This document shows positions 10,961-54,719 of a DNA stretch of 64,000 bases, in pieces. Below the pieces are notes generated by a model. It saw nothing but the letters and a program-made list of their open reading frames with translations. It had not been told where the DNA came from and made no database searches. The first letter of the stretch is position 1. Each line of letters opens with the position of its first letter. The DNA comes from Axinella damicornis (taxonomy: Eukaryota; Porifera; Demospongiae; Axinellida; Axinellidae): positions 9,186,038-9,250,037 of the forward strand of contig OZ007517.1 of assembly GCA_963931865.1 (NCBI GenBank). The letters run 5' to 3'. The translations under genes and the position numbers were made by a program.

Positions 10961-13853
10961 TTAGTCCCAATTGACCTTGAACTTGGTGACTCTTGGACTG
11001 CTAGCTAGAATGTTTCTTTGTAGCTGGGGTGAGGGAAGAGGATGGTCAATGCTGTCATTGTCACCTCAAAAGCTTTTCTCAATGGCTGAGTTCATAGATG
11101 TTTGCCAAACATCAGGGCGAGGCAACTTAGAATTATTGTGTAGTGCAGTCATGTCACGTTTACAAGTATATATAGCCTCATTCCCAGCCCCCGCCCAGCC
11201 TTTCGTCACTTGCAGTACGGAAAAGTGGGGAGGGCCTGGTAAATATTTCCTCATGTGGGAATGACACAAGCAGAACGAAGACGCTACATTTGCGTGTTAT
11301 TCAACCATCTACATGTTCAACAATCGGTGTGTGCATGTATGACAGTCACCTCTCGCTAGCTAGATATGTGTGGTATGTTACCTGGTGCCTTCGCTCTTCT
11401 TGCTGTTCTGAGCCCCAGTGCACCCACATTCATGTAAGGTCTTCTATTGTTCTCTACCCTTGACATCACTCATGTGAGGAAATGTACCAGGCCCTCTCCC
11501 TTTAAACTGTACTGCAAGCGATGGAAAGCTGGGCAGGGCCTGGGAACAAGGCTAATATCCATTGTTTCATTAGGGGAGGAGGGCATCCCCCCCCCCCCCC
11601 CCCTTGAATCTGCCCCCCTATGTGAATGCATATCACTTCATAGTTGACCACGCCTACTAGTCACATGATGCTCTATACTGGCTGACAATGGGGCTATTGC
11701 AGGTACTTATCAAGCAAATACATAGAGATGGAAATTCTTGCCCCCCCCCCCCCTCCCTCCCTCTTCACCAAGAAAATGCATGCAATACAACTCATGTGTC
11801 GATTCCTTACTGTGCCATGTGATGATTTCGCCCCCCTCCCGAATGAACCATCACTATACTTGCGTAGATACTAGGCAGGGCTGGTGGTAGTCTTGGCCCC
11901 AGATCCAAACCCACCCCAGCACGGATCACATCTAGTATCACGCGCGGGGAGGTATCATCCTCCCCGCGCGTGATACTAGATGCGATCCGCGCTGGGGTTG
12001 GTTTGGGTCTGGGACCAAGACTAGGCTGGTGGGGATGTGCATGACCATACACAGACTGAGATACCTTCTCAAATATGGGTTTGCCGGGTGCATTCTCCGC
12101 CAAGTCAGGGTCAGCATACTCGTTGTTGACGTAGAATCCTACTCTGACAAACTCGCTTCCTTTGTAAGAGCATGTCAGTAAAACCACTGTCACTCCCACT
12201 GCGTCTTCCGGTGGGATTTTAGCAGGATCTGGGGAATTAGCCTGCGTGCATTCGAGTGGTGTACAGACATGAGGATAAGAAAATGGAGGGGGCAACTGAA
12301 GATGAAAATGGGGAGAAGAGGAATTATAATCAGAGGAAGGATTGCTTAGCCTTATTGCCAAACAAATTTCAAGTGGTAACTGCATTCCTGGTGGGGCAAA
12401 CTCACTTATCAGAATGATGTGCTTCTTGACTTGCTTTTTGGTCTCAGCTCGTGGATACCTCAGCGACTCCGATTTCATCCACCAGTTAGTATTTACGGCT
12501 CACTTCAATTAACGCACATTTACATTACGTCACGCACTGCCAAAAAACTGCATGGACTACCTTTTCCTCTATAAGAGCTTAATGTTGTCAAGGGTAGAGA
12601 GAATGGCCAAGGGACTCACTCTAGATTTCTACCTAGGTGCGTCGTTTTCACACGACGATATACTCGTATGAGTCACACCTCATCGATCAGTATAGCATCA
12701 CATAATTATACTACGGACAGGTATATGCCAGAGAATGCTTCATGCACGACAGCACAGTTAGTAGGCATGGCCTCATATAGTAGCCAGCCATGTGTAGCCA
12801 GAATCAGTTGTAAGAAGATGGCAAAGGGTACGTTGGAAGAGTTCGCTGAAGTAGTGCACGGTTAGACCATCACTGGTCCACACTATGCTGCTGAATGGAT
12901 GCCCCGTCTCATTATGGGCCGCGTGGGAAGAGAGAAAACACCAGAGCTCCTGATTTCATTCAGGAAATCCTGGGAGTGAGACTAGGAATTATGAAATACC
13001 CAGCTACATACCTGGAAGACAAATCTGTGCCGCCCAGCGGGAATTGGCCCCACTAACACCGAGTCCAGTGTCTGGTCATGGGCCTCACTAGATGCCGACC
13101 CAACGTAGATAATCTTCCACTCCAAGTCTGTGAGAACAGCAAGATCAAGATTACAGTTAGCAACATGCACATATCTAATCACTCTTCAGAGGATCACTGC
13201 AAGAGTGCATTAGTAGACTGCGCCACCAAGGAACTTCAAACCAGGCGACACAATGGGGGGAGGTCATCCCCATAGCCACAGACTCTATGGTCACAGCTGT
13301 GACCGTGGGTCAAAGCTGCGACCAGCCCTTGTCAGCGGTTTGACTGTTGATCATGCTGATCTTTGGCCATTGACCATGCGTATCCCTAGTTGCATCATTT
13401 CGCACTGTGCATGACCATTGACCGTATTTCTGAGCTGCTTTTTGACAGTTGACCGCACTTTTTGAGCAGCTTTGACCATTGATTATTGACCGACTGCGGC
13501 CGTAGCTGTGGCTGCACCGTCTATGGGAGCGACCTCCCCCTACAGGAGTGCACGCACGACTACCCCTTGCCTCTGCACATACAAGGCCTTGTTCATTATT
13601 GCAGGTCTGGCAACCCCCTACCCTTTCATAATCACTCCACCTGCATTTTACATGTAACTATTCAGACATACAGCTAGGCTTTTAGAGAGGTGCGCTACAA
13701 ATAGAAACGCAACAGACCTAGAGACTCACACTCACTTTACGCACCACTTTGGAGGTCTTCGAGACACTCGAACGTTATCTCGAACTGGAAGGGGTTGAAG
13801 TACGCCGTGGGGTTGTCCAAGACGGTGACATTAGTGATTTGTACCTTAGCCAT
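10961..13853 (-). CDS. ASF1: ASF1 histone H3-H4 chaperone, four exons, tailless
   Basis: Minus-strand exons are 13745-13853, 13012-13127, 12065-12241 and 10961-11023, with intron phases 1, 0, 0. The product is 154 residues and starts MAKVQITNV. It covers the whole immunoglobulin-like core that binds the H3-H4 dimer in the nucleus and hands it to CAF-1 or HIRA. Numbering matches human ASF1: D54, V94, Y112 and R145, residues used for histone contact, are all present. The stop codon comes straight after FKVNWD, so the C-terminal tail of about 45-50 residues present in vertebrate ASF1A/B, a target of TLK kinases, is absent. Introns hold foldback elements. The NUP155 stop lies only 612 bp upstream on the same strand. 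Confidence 0.97.
11173..11556. mobile_element. foldback element in ASF1 intron 3
   Basis: Left arm starts TAGCCTCATTCCCAGCCCC and right arm ends GGGCCTGGGAACAAGGCTA; inner segments such as CTTGCAGTACGG also pair. The interior is shared, in reverse orientation, with 32155-32546 (TTCTTGCTGTTCTGAGCCC and its complement), so the two are copies of one subfamily. Confidence 0.8.
11887..12023. mobile_element. foldback element with perfect 8-bp target duplication
   Basis: Arms of about 60 bp begin TAGTCTTGGCCCCAGATCC and end GGGACCAAGACTA. GGCTGGTG flanks both sides (11879-11886 and 12024-12031), again with one extra G before the left TAG. It sits about 40 bp downstream of the ASF1 exon 3 donor. Confidence 0.9.
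13252..13541. repeat. imperfect inverted repeat with TTGACC-like motifs
   Basis: GGGGGAGGTC and CATAGCCACAGAC near 13256 pair loosely with GTCTATGGGAGCGACCTCC near 13522. The interior repeats GACC/TTGACC motifs irregularly. It lies in ASF1 intron 1. Confidence 0.5.
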
Positions 13854-14464
13854 GTTACACTTCACCACCGCGTCGTTTTCGCGGCAAATTCCCAAAGTTT
13901 ATCTTGTTGCGCATGCTCAGAACGATGAGGGATGTCATCATGACATAATTTGTTATGTTAGTATTACAGTCTCTGTAGCTAGCTACCTCTAGCTAGCTAC
14001 TGGATGCCGTTAGATTTTGGTACACACAACACATGCAGGGGACTTCAGGTTCTCTCTATAGCTAGCATGCTGGCACATCTCAACGGTACTCAAAGAGTCC
14101 AGCCATTGAAGAGACCCATCTCAGCTAGCAAAATGGTGGGGACCAACAGTAGAATTCTGCTATGGAGCTACAGCCGTGGCTACACAGCATACCCTGTATG
14201 CACATTGTGTTGTTTCGTACTTCTGCTCACATGAACTTTGAACTCTGACGAAATAATAGCACATAAAGCAAGCAAAGTATAGGGAAAGAGAACTGTTAGA
14301 AGACATGTACAGCTAACAGCACTGGCATCCATGAGCTGCTATTTTACAAAAAAAATTCTTGACAACTGACTTTAGCATCACTACTTCCGCCTCCCTTCCT
14401 GTGCCCTTGCTTGGTAGGTATGTATGTATGTATGTATGACATTGTATGAACAAGGAGTAGTTCT

Positions 14465-37486
<23,022 letters not shown>

Positions 37487-38139
37487 CACTACAGTTTTTC
37501 AGTCTTTCAGAGTGCAACCTCGGCCCGTTCACTTCAAAATAGTCTAGCAGTACTGCGCGCGCCACGCTACTTTTGCAGAACAGCCTCGTTCCCATGCTAG
37601 CATGTGCTCCTGCACAAGAGCCTGGGAACGAGGGTGCTTTAGACTTCAGGTTCGGGCTTGACTTGAAGAAGGTAAGTTCCTATTTGTGTGAAATAAATAA
37701 CCAGAAAGGATGTATACAGAAACAACAATATAAGCAGGCATCATCAACAACAATGAACAAAAAGGGGAGGGGCACACATTTTGCGTACATGTATATGAAA
37801 ACAAGAATGCAGAGTCTGACAAAGGATGATAAACAAAAATGAAAGCTGTTTTAGAAAAGGAGGGGCAATAGCTACACTCTTTGCAATTAACAGTCAACCC
37901 AGCAATTCAAGAGCTTTGCCAGGCAGCGAGTATTGACCCACATGACCCAGCAGTTAGCCTCTAGGTGTCCAAAGTGAACCATTCGGTTACTGGAGAGTGA
38001 CAACTTCACATCCCATCATGAGTGAGGGAAACAATGGGCAATTCTGACACACTTCCAGCCACAAATGTGAGGAATATTTTCTCTGCAAATGAAGGTCCCC
38101 TCAGTCTTACACTGGAATCTCCCCAAAAGATCACTTCGC

Positions 38140-38395
38140 ATGTACATGCAACTTCTTTGATGATCAACGGTTTTCGTTTTCAGATTCTTCACATATGGCA
38201 GGTATTTCTCAAACTGAAAATAACACACTTCAACATTACAGTATTCGTGTAACTGCTGCTTCTGCTTTGCAGTCATACCTACGTATGTCATAAACGATCA
38301 ACTTCGTGTTGGGAAGGAATTTCTGCACAGATGCTATCATGTTTTGTGCTTCAGCATGATGATTGTCAGAAGTGGCCGTCACTACCACAAGCTTG
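38140..38395 (-). pseudogene. decayed fragment resembling a DUF1647-type glycosyltransferase
   Basis: The minus strand encodes VVVTATSDNHHAEAQNM and SVQKFLPNTKLIVYDI, then, after a frameshift of about 5 extra bases near 38283, GMTAKQKQQLHEYCNVEV and YLPYVKNLKT. This order fits, from memory, a metazoan family of putative glycosyltransferases. The frame break, absence of the rest of the domain and of a start exon make it look like a pseudogene fragment. A tiny intron is an unlikely alternative. Confidence 0.4.
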
Positions 38396-38711
38396 CAATA
38401 GAAAAAATGTAAACACGTACATCCCTGATCTTTCTGTTTGCATGGCGGTCTCGCTTACTGGTATAGGCCTACTGCCATGAGCTCTGCATAATCATCGGTG
38501 AGTCTGCAGCAGGCCGGTTCTAGGGTGACAATCAGTGATTGGAATGGAGGCAGGAGCAGGCCTAAGAACAGTGGCAACAACTAAAGCAACGACGATTTTC
38601 CAGGTCACCATAATTACAGCAAGAACAAGAAACCAGTTAGGGTAATGATGTTACGCATGGAATCCGTGCTCTTTTGTGCAACCTATAGATATATATCTAT
38701 TGTGCAACCGA

Positions 38712-38772
38712 AATAGTCCCATTCCCAGACCTCCCCTAAACGTGGGGAGGGTCCGGCCTGGAAATGAGGCTA
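38712..38772. mobile_element. TAGCCTCG-family foldback
   Basis: TAGTCCCATTCCCAGACCTCC and GGTCCGGCCTGGAAATGAGGCTA (both broken by mismatches) form imperfect arms of about 25 bp. Confidence 0.6.
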
Positions 38773-39074
38773 GGCTGTGACAAGTAACACTATTATCTCT
38801 GCCCGGGCGCCCTATGTATAGCTTGGAGATCGATGCCATAATTATTCTCTCAACTTGACTTTATACACCTTCGATCATTGGATAGGGGGTGATCAGTGTC
38901 AAAATGGGGGTAGCAATGTGTTAACTTAAAGCCCATGATGGTAGTCCGGCTTCTCACCGCCCCGGTCCCATTTTTCACCCAGGCTGTGCAGTAATTTAGA
39001 ACAACCCCACCCCAGAAATAATCTATAGCAGTTGAACACCAGTCTGAGAACATTAAATTTCTTGTTTAAATTAC

Positions 39075-42000
39075 GAGGGGCAACCGCACTCCTGGTAGCC
39101 GCGTTGCAACCCCGGTTGCGACTGGCCGTAGCGCAAGCTAAGTATTGCAATTCGTTCCAATTAACGCACATGCCACGTGGCAACCACGCTCAGTCGATCG
39201 CGAGCAATGGCGACCAAAAGGAAGACAAGACATTATTACAGCACTCACAACTTAGCCAGCACGGTGAGTTTGGCATGCAAGTGTCAGTGAACGACAGCGA
39301 TCACGGCCGTGTGGTCAGAATCTTCGTGTGCCTTCCTAAGTACGGTACGGCCACCGGAAGTCGATAGAGCGCTCGAGCAATGGCGGCCAACAGCGAGACA
39401 AAAGCGCTCATATCTCCACCACCAAGGTGAGTTTCAGCACCAACTTTTATCATTCAGGTCAGTGCATGATAGCGATCACGGCGGTGTAGTCAGAATGTCT
39501 GTAGGCCAATCCTAAGTACTCAAACATTATTTATATTATTTATATTGGATTATATTCGAGGGGCAACCGCACTCCTGGTAGCCGCGATGCAACCGGTTGC
39601 AACTCGCTGGGTGGTCATAGTCTTCGTGGCAGTGAAACTTTGAAAGTTGAAGAGAGCGCTCGAGCAATGGCGGCTGAAGGGAAGACAAAAGCACTCACAA
39701 CTCCACTACCAAGATGAATTTCAGCCACAAAATTGTACGGTTGGGTCACTGCACGATAGTGATCATGAAGATTTAGTCAGAACCTTTGTAGGGCCTTCCT
39801 GCAGGCTGGGAGGTTTTTTATTTGTTTATATTTGCATTATTAGCGAGGGGCAACCGCACTCCTGGTAGCAGCCGCTGCAACCGGTTGCAACTTGCTGGTA
39901 GTGCAAGCTAGGTATTGCAACTCACAACTGCCAGCACGGTGAGTTATGGTGTCAGTGAACGACAGTGATCACGGCAGTGTGGTCTGAATCATGTGTGAAT
40001 CTTCGTGTGCCTTTCCTAAAAACGCCCCAGGCTCATATCTCCACCACCAAGGTGAGTTTCAACACCAACTTTTTACATTCTGGTCAGTGCATGATAGTGA
40101 TCACGGTGGTGTAGTCAGAATTTCTGTAGGCCAAGCCTAAGTACTCAAACATTATTTGATATGTTTATTTCTGCTTTGTTGACGAGGGGCAACCGCACTC
40201 CTGGTAGCCGTTGCAACGCCGCGGTTGCCTCGCCGTAGCGAAGCTAAATTATTGCAATTCGTTCCATTTAACGCACATGCCACGTGGCTCAGTCGATCGC
40301 GAGCAATGGCGACCAAAAGGAAGACAAGACAGCACTCACAACTTAGCCAGCACGGTGAGTTTTGGCATGTAAGCGTCAGTTAACGACAGCGATCACGGCT
40401 GTGTGGTCAGAATCTTCGTGTGCCTTTCCTAAGAACGGTACTGCCACCGGAAGTCGGAGTGAGCGCTCGAGCAATGGCGGCCACGGCGAGACAAAAGCGC
40501 TTGTATCTCCACCACCAAGGTGAGTTTCGCCACAATTATTGTGTGGTTGTGTCACTGCATGATAGCGATCACGATGGTGTAGTCAGAATCTCTTTAGACC
40601 TTTCCTGCGTGCTGTGAGGTTTGATTATTTAATTAATTAGATTATTTAGATTATTTACGCGGCACAATTTTTCCTATACCAGGAGTGTAACGAGGGGCAA
40701 CCGCACTCCTGGTAGCCGTTGCAACTCCGCGGGTTGCCTCGCAGTAGCGCAAGCTAACGATTGCAATTCGTTCCAATTAACGCACACGCCACGTGGCAAC
40801 CACGCTCAGTCGATCGCTAGCAATGGCGACCAAAAGGAAGACACGAAATTATAACAGCACTTACAACCTTGCCAGCACGGTGATGTAAGCGTCAGTGAAC
40901 GACAGCGATTACGGCTGTGTGGTCAGAATCTTTGTGAGCCCTTCGTATGACTCTACTGGCAGCCAACGTCGAAGAGCACGATCGAGCAATGGCGGCCGAC
41001 GGCACTACAAAAGTGCTTGTAGCTATCTCCACCACCAAGGTGAGTTTCACCACAATTATTGTGTGGTTGTAACACTGCATGATAGCGATCACGACGGTGT
41101 AGTCAGAATCTCTGTAGACCTTTCCTGCGTGCTGTGAGGTTTATGTTACATTATTTACGCGGCACAATTTTCTCTATACCAGGAGTGTAACGAGGGGCAA
41201 CCGCACTCCTGGTAGCCGTTGCAACCCCGCGTTGCGTGCCTCGCCGTAGCGCAAGCTAATTATTGCAATTCGTTCCAATTAACGCACATGCCACGTGGCA
41301 ACCGCGCTCAGTCGATCGCGAGCAATGGCGGCCAAAAGGAAGGCAAGACATTATTACAGCACTTACGACTTAGCCAGCACGGTGAGTTTTGGCATGCAAG
41401 TGTCAGTGAACGACAGCGATCACGACCGTGTGGTCAGAATCTTCGTGTGCCTTTCCCGAGGGCTGTACTGCCACCGGAAGTCGAAGAGAGCGCTCGAGCA
41501 ATGGTGGCCAACGGCGAGACAAAAGCGCTTGTATCTCAGCCACCAAGGTGAGTTTCAGCACCAACTTTTATCATTCAGGTCAGTGCTTGATAGCGATCAC
41601 GGTGGTGTAGTCAGAATCTATGTAGGCCAATCCTAAGTACTCAAACATTATATATATTATATTAATTATTTACGCGGCTCAATTTTTCGCCTACCAGGAG
41701 TGTAACGAGGGGCAACCGCACTCCTGGTAGCCGTTGCAACCCCGCGTTGCGTGCCTCGCCGTAGCGCAAGCTAATTATTGCAATTCGTTCCAATTAACGC
41801 ACATGCCACGTGGCAACCGCGCTCAGTCGATCGCGAGCAATGGCGGCCAAAAGGAAGGCAAGACATTATTACAGCACTTACGACTTAGCCAGCACGGTGA
41901 GTTTTGGCATGCAAGTGTCAGTGAACGACAGCGATCACGGCCGTGTGGTCAGAATCTTCGTGTGCCTTTCCCGAGGGCTGTACTGCCACCGGAAGTCGAA

Positions 42001-42255
42001 GAGAGCGCTCGAGCAATGGTGGCCAACGGCGAGACAAAAGCGCTTGTATCTCAGCCACCAAGGTGAGTTTCAGCACCAACTTTTATCATTCAGGTCAGTG
42101 CTTGATAGCGATCACGGTGGTGTAGTCAGAATCTATGTAGGCCAATCCTAAGTACTCAAACATTATATATATTATATTAATTATTTACGCGGCTCAATTT
42201 TTCGCCTACCTGGAGTGTAAGGATTATTTACGCGGCACAATTTTTCCCCTACCAG
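39075..42255 (+). repeat. ~500-bp satellite array with ATG-plus-donor modules
   Basis: Seven units start GAGGGGCAACCGCACTCCTGG at 39075, 39558, 39844, 40184, 40691, 41194 and 41709 (21st base dropped in some). The last two are 515 bp and almost identical. Full units contain CACGTG, then GAGCAATGGCGACC leading to GCACGGTGAGTT, then CTCGAGCAATGGCGGCC leading to CCAAGGTGAGTTTC. Each ATG is thus followed within 47-57 bp by a consensus splice donor. After each donor comes a diverged copy of AGCGATCACGG and GTGGTCAGAATC. Unit junctions form the palindrome ACCAGGAGTG / CACTCCTGGT. I see no acceptor or downstream exon, so coding is not claimed. Confidence 0.9.
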
Positions 42256-42390
42256 GAGTGTAACTACGGGACAACAGATTTATGATCATGCAATGATAGG
42301 AAAAGTGTGCTAGGTAAAAATGGATTATTTCCCAGCACAAAATAATGTACTGTACTGCAAAAATATCGGTGTTTTTAAGAAGGTGTAAAA

Positions 42391-51291
<8,901 letters not shown>

Positions 51292-51384
51292 GCGCCCAAG
51301 CAGGCAGCTCGTTCTGTGCCCCACAAGCGCCATAGGTCCAGTGCGGTGAAAAGGCCAGGGTGAAAGTGCAGTCTGGGATCCGGA

Positions 51385-51450
51385 CTGCCGGTAGCTACCG
51401 AAACAGCGGGCCTGGGAACGAGGCTAGGCAAATGACCTAGCCTCGTTCCC
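51385..51450. mobile_element. paired TAGCCTCG ends, inside-out
   Basis: GGGCCTGGGAACGAGGCTA at 51408 is followed after about 12 bp by TAGCCTCGTTCCCAGCC, so the two ends face away from each other: two neighbouring partial copies. It lies upstream of the OXCT1 start codon. Confidence 0.6.
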
Positions 51451-51453
51451 AGC

Positions 51454-51853
51454 CTCTCAGGGTACTTCATTTGCAGCAGTACGAACTTCAATATCATCAG
51501 ATGTGGCCTGGGGCAGCAGCTTGCAGAACCAGGGGGCAGTCACCCCAGGTGGGGAGCTCAACTCGCAGCAGGGAGGGGATCCACAGCCTTGACCATCCCA
51601 GAGTGGGTCACTCGCATAGAGTGTCCGTTATTCCATTTTTCTATGATTTTTCCCACTCTCACAGAAGTAGTCATTTTCCACTGCGTAGGAAGGAGCAGCT
51701 CTTCCACCATTACAGGGACAGGCGAACTGATTTCGAACTGTCTCAGATAATCCGGCTGCAAAGCTCCAGATGTGTTGCCTTGTTCCTGGTGGTCCATGTG
51801 TGAGAGATCTAGACACGTACACCATCCAAGTAGTGACCTTCTATGGTCAGTGG
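51454..51853 (-). pseudogene. decayed DYFCESG / DPLWDGQGC domain
   Basis: The minus strand encodes IEGHYLDGV, then in another frame LTHGPPGTRQHIWSFAAG, CPCNGG, NDYFCESG, an in-frame TAA near 51623, and SDPLWDGQGCG, CCEL, WFCKLLPQATSDDIEVRT. This is a cysteine-rich extracellular domain that I recall as common in sponge and cnidarian secreted proteins; it has no firm function. One frameshift and one stop mark it as a pseudogene unless the assembly is wrong. Confidence 0.7.
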
Positions 51854-51859
51854 ACCAGT

Positions 51860-53750
51860 GTGTCAGTGTGAAAATGCATCTGGTGAGACGTATGCATACC
51901 CTATCAGTCTCCCACACACACGGTTGTAGCTAGCTGTCTATTGCAGAAGTCTTGCTTGTCAAAACATGTCAATGAAAAGTGCCAACCGCTTACCTTAATT
52001 AATTAACTAACAGCTAATTAGATTTACTAGTGGAATGTGTTTGGCGATTTTTTAATTTGGCTACAGCTGTTTGCACAATCTTTGCACTTTGCCAGTTACA
52101 AACCTGGGATATCTAATTGAATTTGTGGTTAATTTAAGTGCTCAGTCTGAGTCAGCGTTTTGGTTTCAGGTACTGTAGCTTGCACTACTTAGTCTCTAAT
52201 TAACCACTTCCGTCTGCTGTTGGTAGCCTGCAAAGTGCAAAGATTGTGCAAACTGCTGTATTGGCTTCCGAATCGCCAAATCCAGTTGAACCGCACCCGT
52301 ACCGTATCACGTTAGGAAACGGGAGTTTTATTTTGTCCGCGCTCGACGTTGTATAAAAGGAACATCATTTCACTACTTCCCGGATCGGAACCAACCTTCC
52401 TTTTCTGATTGCTTTTCAACTCTTTCGACTCAGCAGGCTGCTACTTTATTTAATATACGTTACTTGTATGAAGAAACTAGCTACAAAATATGTAAAACAT
52501 AGCTACATGTAGATTGTGGCCGAAGCCAACATGTACAAAACGATAGCATCTGCACACATCGCCGTTTTTGCACGTTTTGGCGGTCATACTGTACTATCAA
52601 CTACTTGCAGCTGCCAAGGTGGGAGTGCCTAATGGTGCCATAAATTGAACTGTCCCAAAATTCTCCACGAAGAAATACAACCAACAGTAGCTAAGTAGTA
52701 ATATTATAGCTTGCAGGCATGAAATAAAATTTAGCAATTAAGGAATGCAAAAATGTACTGCTCTATACAGACACCGGTCACTACACTGAAGTCTTGGATC
52801 TCAGTTGAAGCACTGCATGAGGTGGAATGTAAGCTCTCTACTAGCATGCCAACTGTGAGGTGTAGACGTCTCATTCATTCACTGTCAGCATGCTGCACAT
52901 CTATTCCACCCTGTTATTCTCTCTTGTGTGTGGCATGGTGTGTGTGTGTGTGGTGTGGTGTGTGTGTGTGGTGTGGTGTGTGTGTGTGGTGTGGTGTGTG
53001 TGTGTGTTGGGGGGGGGGGGGGGAGGAGGAGTTACATTTTGTGTCTCTTCCCGGAAATTAGTTAACCCTTCCAAACAATACCATGGCTGCGATAATATAT
53101 CCCTACTTGTATCTAAATCCCATACATGCAGAGGGTGGGCGGTAATGAGCCATGACTCTCTCCCTCACAGTAATTGTAGTAATTCCCTCCCCCAGGTGAT
53201 AGCTACGAACTAATGAAGTTGAAGAAACAGTGCATGCATAGTGATAGTGTTGTCCATAGCTACACATAACAGTATAATACATGTTGAGGCGCTAGGCTCC
53301 TCCAGTTCAGCAATGAACTTGTCAACGTCATATCGGGAAGCACTGGCATGATTGTAACTGGAATACTGGACTGCTAAGAGACCGCTGCCCCACCCCAGCA
53401 GTAAGGTCTAGGCAAGCATCTTGACAACGCTTACATGCAACTGCTTGAATTCCTTGTGTTATGTTATGAGGTGTGGATTGGGTGTGGCTATACCAGTAGG
53501 CGGCCGGGGACGGCGGCCAACTTACTCAGGGCTCGCTACCGTTAGTATTCTGATTGTTAGGCGCTACTGTTGCCAAGCCACGACCGTTACCAAGCAGTGC
53601 TGCAATATAGATGTCGACGTGTTCCTATAGCCGCAGGGTCTGGAAACATGATATGTATTGTACAGTGTGTACTAGGAAACATCACTCGTCTGTAGCTGTA
53701 TTGTCACTCGTACCTGTGGCACACGCAACAATATGGCAACAGACTCGTGA
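51860..53750. other. intergenic, no gene recognised
   Basis: AT-rich stretches, CAAAGTGCAAAGATTGTGCAAACTG-like diverged inverted segments near 52070 and 52240 (broken motif: GCAAAGATTGTGCAAAC), and a GTGTGGTG repeat with G run at 52930-53030. No conserved reading frame seen. Confidence 0.6.
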
Positions 53751-53757
53751 TTCTGCC

Positions 53758-54041
53758 CAGCCACCTACGTAGGAGAGACAAAGAGGAAGTTGTGTAAGAG
53801 GGTGGACAAGCACAGGAGGGCAGTGAGGATGGCTGATTTCAACTCGTCAGCATTGGCAGAACATGCATGGAGTGCAGGCCACAATGTTGACTGGAGTGAA
53901 GTGACCATCCTCGACCAGCATGAAAACCTGCACATGAGACTCTCGCTGGAGGCATGCCACATCAGGAAACAACCCCTCCCCCTGAACAGAGACAAGGGCT
54001 CCCTCCCTCCCACCTATGACCACCTGCTGAAGAACTCATAG
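53758..54041 (+). pseudogene. Penelope-like element fragment: GIY-YIG endonuclease end
   Basis: Frame TYVGETKRKLCKRVDKH, then ALAEHAWSAGHNVDW, RLSLEACHIRK and LNRDKGSLPPTYDHLL. This matches the C-terminal GIY-YIG nuclease of Penelope-like retroelements: GETKRKL and the EA of LSLEA are typical. No reverse transcriptase lies upstream, so this is a 5'-truncated copy. Downstream, GATGATGG plus CCACCGAAACGTCTG (54163-54196) is a 3' segment often seen in such elements. Confidence 0.75.
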
Positions 54042-54592
54042 CGGCACCTGCATTATAATTTTCCCACCATTCCCCGCCCCCTTTTCCCCGCCCTTTTTCC
54101 CCGTCGTTTTTATGTGTTTTGTACTTAAGCTTGCCCTCGGGTGTTTTACTGTTTTATGCATTGATGATGGTAGCTGTATAGCCACCGAAACGTCTGTTTT
54201 TTGAATCAGATATTTTTGACTATAGTGAAACTAAACAAAACCCAGAATGTCTCAACCTAGTCACACAGAACTGTTCGCAGACTCGTGATATTTCCCAGTA
54301 CACACTGTATAATCAGCAGGAAAATACAAACACTGGGGGGTAACCCCCAACTTGTTTGCAAGGACACAGAAGGGCTATAAAGTCCTGATGTAAATTGCAG
54401 ACTGCGGACTCATGGACTCTTGGACTCTTGCTGTCTCACACACTACTTCCATGGGTTCACAGCGCTTCTTATATACAATAGGTTTTATAGCACAAGGCTT
54501 GCTGGATTTCACAACTCCCAGACAGCATACAATATACTGGTTGAAGCCCTCGGTGGGGTCTATGAATCTCATTAAAAGCAAAACCTGGGGTC

Positions 54593-54690
54593 GAGATAGA
54601 GCTGTTTTCCCTATTTCAATCAGGGAAAACAGCTTTTCTTGAGATGTAACTGTTTTCAGTGGGGAAAATAGGGAAAACAGCTCCATCTCG
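54593..54690. repeat. small inverted repeat
   Basis: GAGATAGAGCTGTTTTCCCTA at the left (one base over the arm) and AGGGAAAACAGCTCCATCTC at the right, with an inner GGGAAAACAG pair. The flank after it (CAACGTATGAACACC, GTTGCTGAGGACCTG) is related to the palindrome at 57.9-58.1 kb. Confidence 0.75.
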
Positions 54691-54719
54691 GGAACAACAC
54701 AACGTATGAACACCAAACT

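Noticed and set aside
41219..42151. Proteins of about 110 residues in the satellite units
   Set aside because: They run through the donor-like sites, differ in frame between units and show no domain; treated as repeat products.
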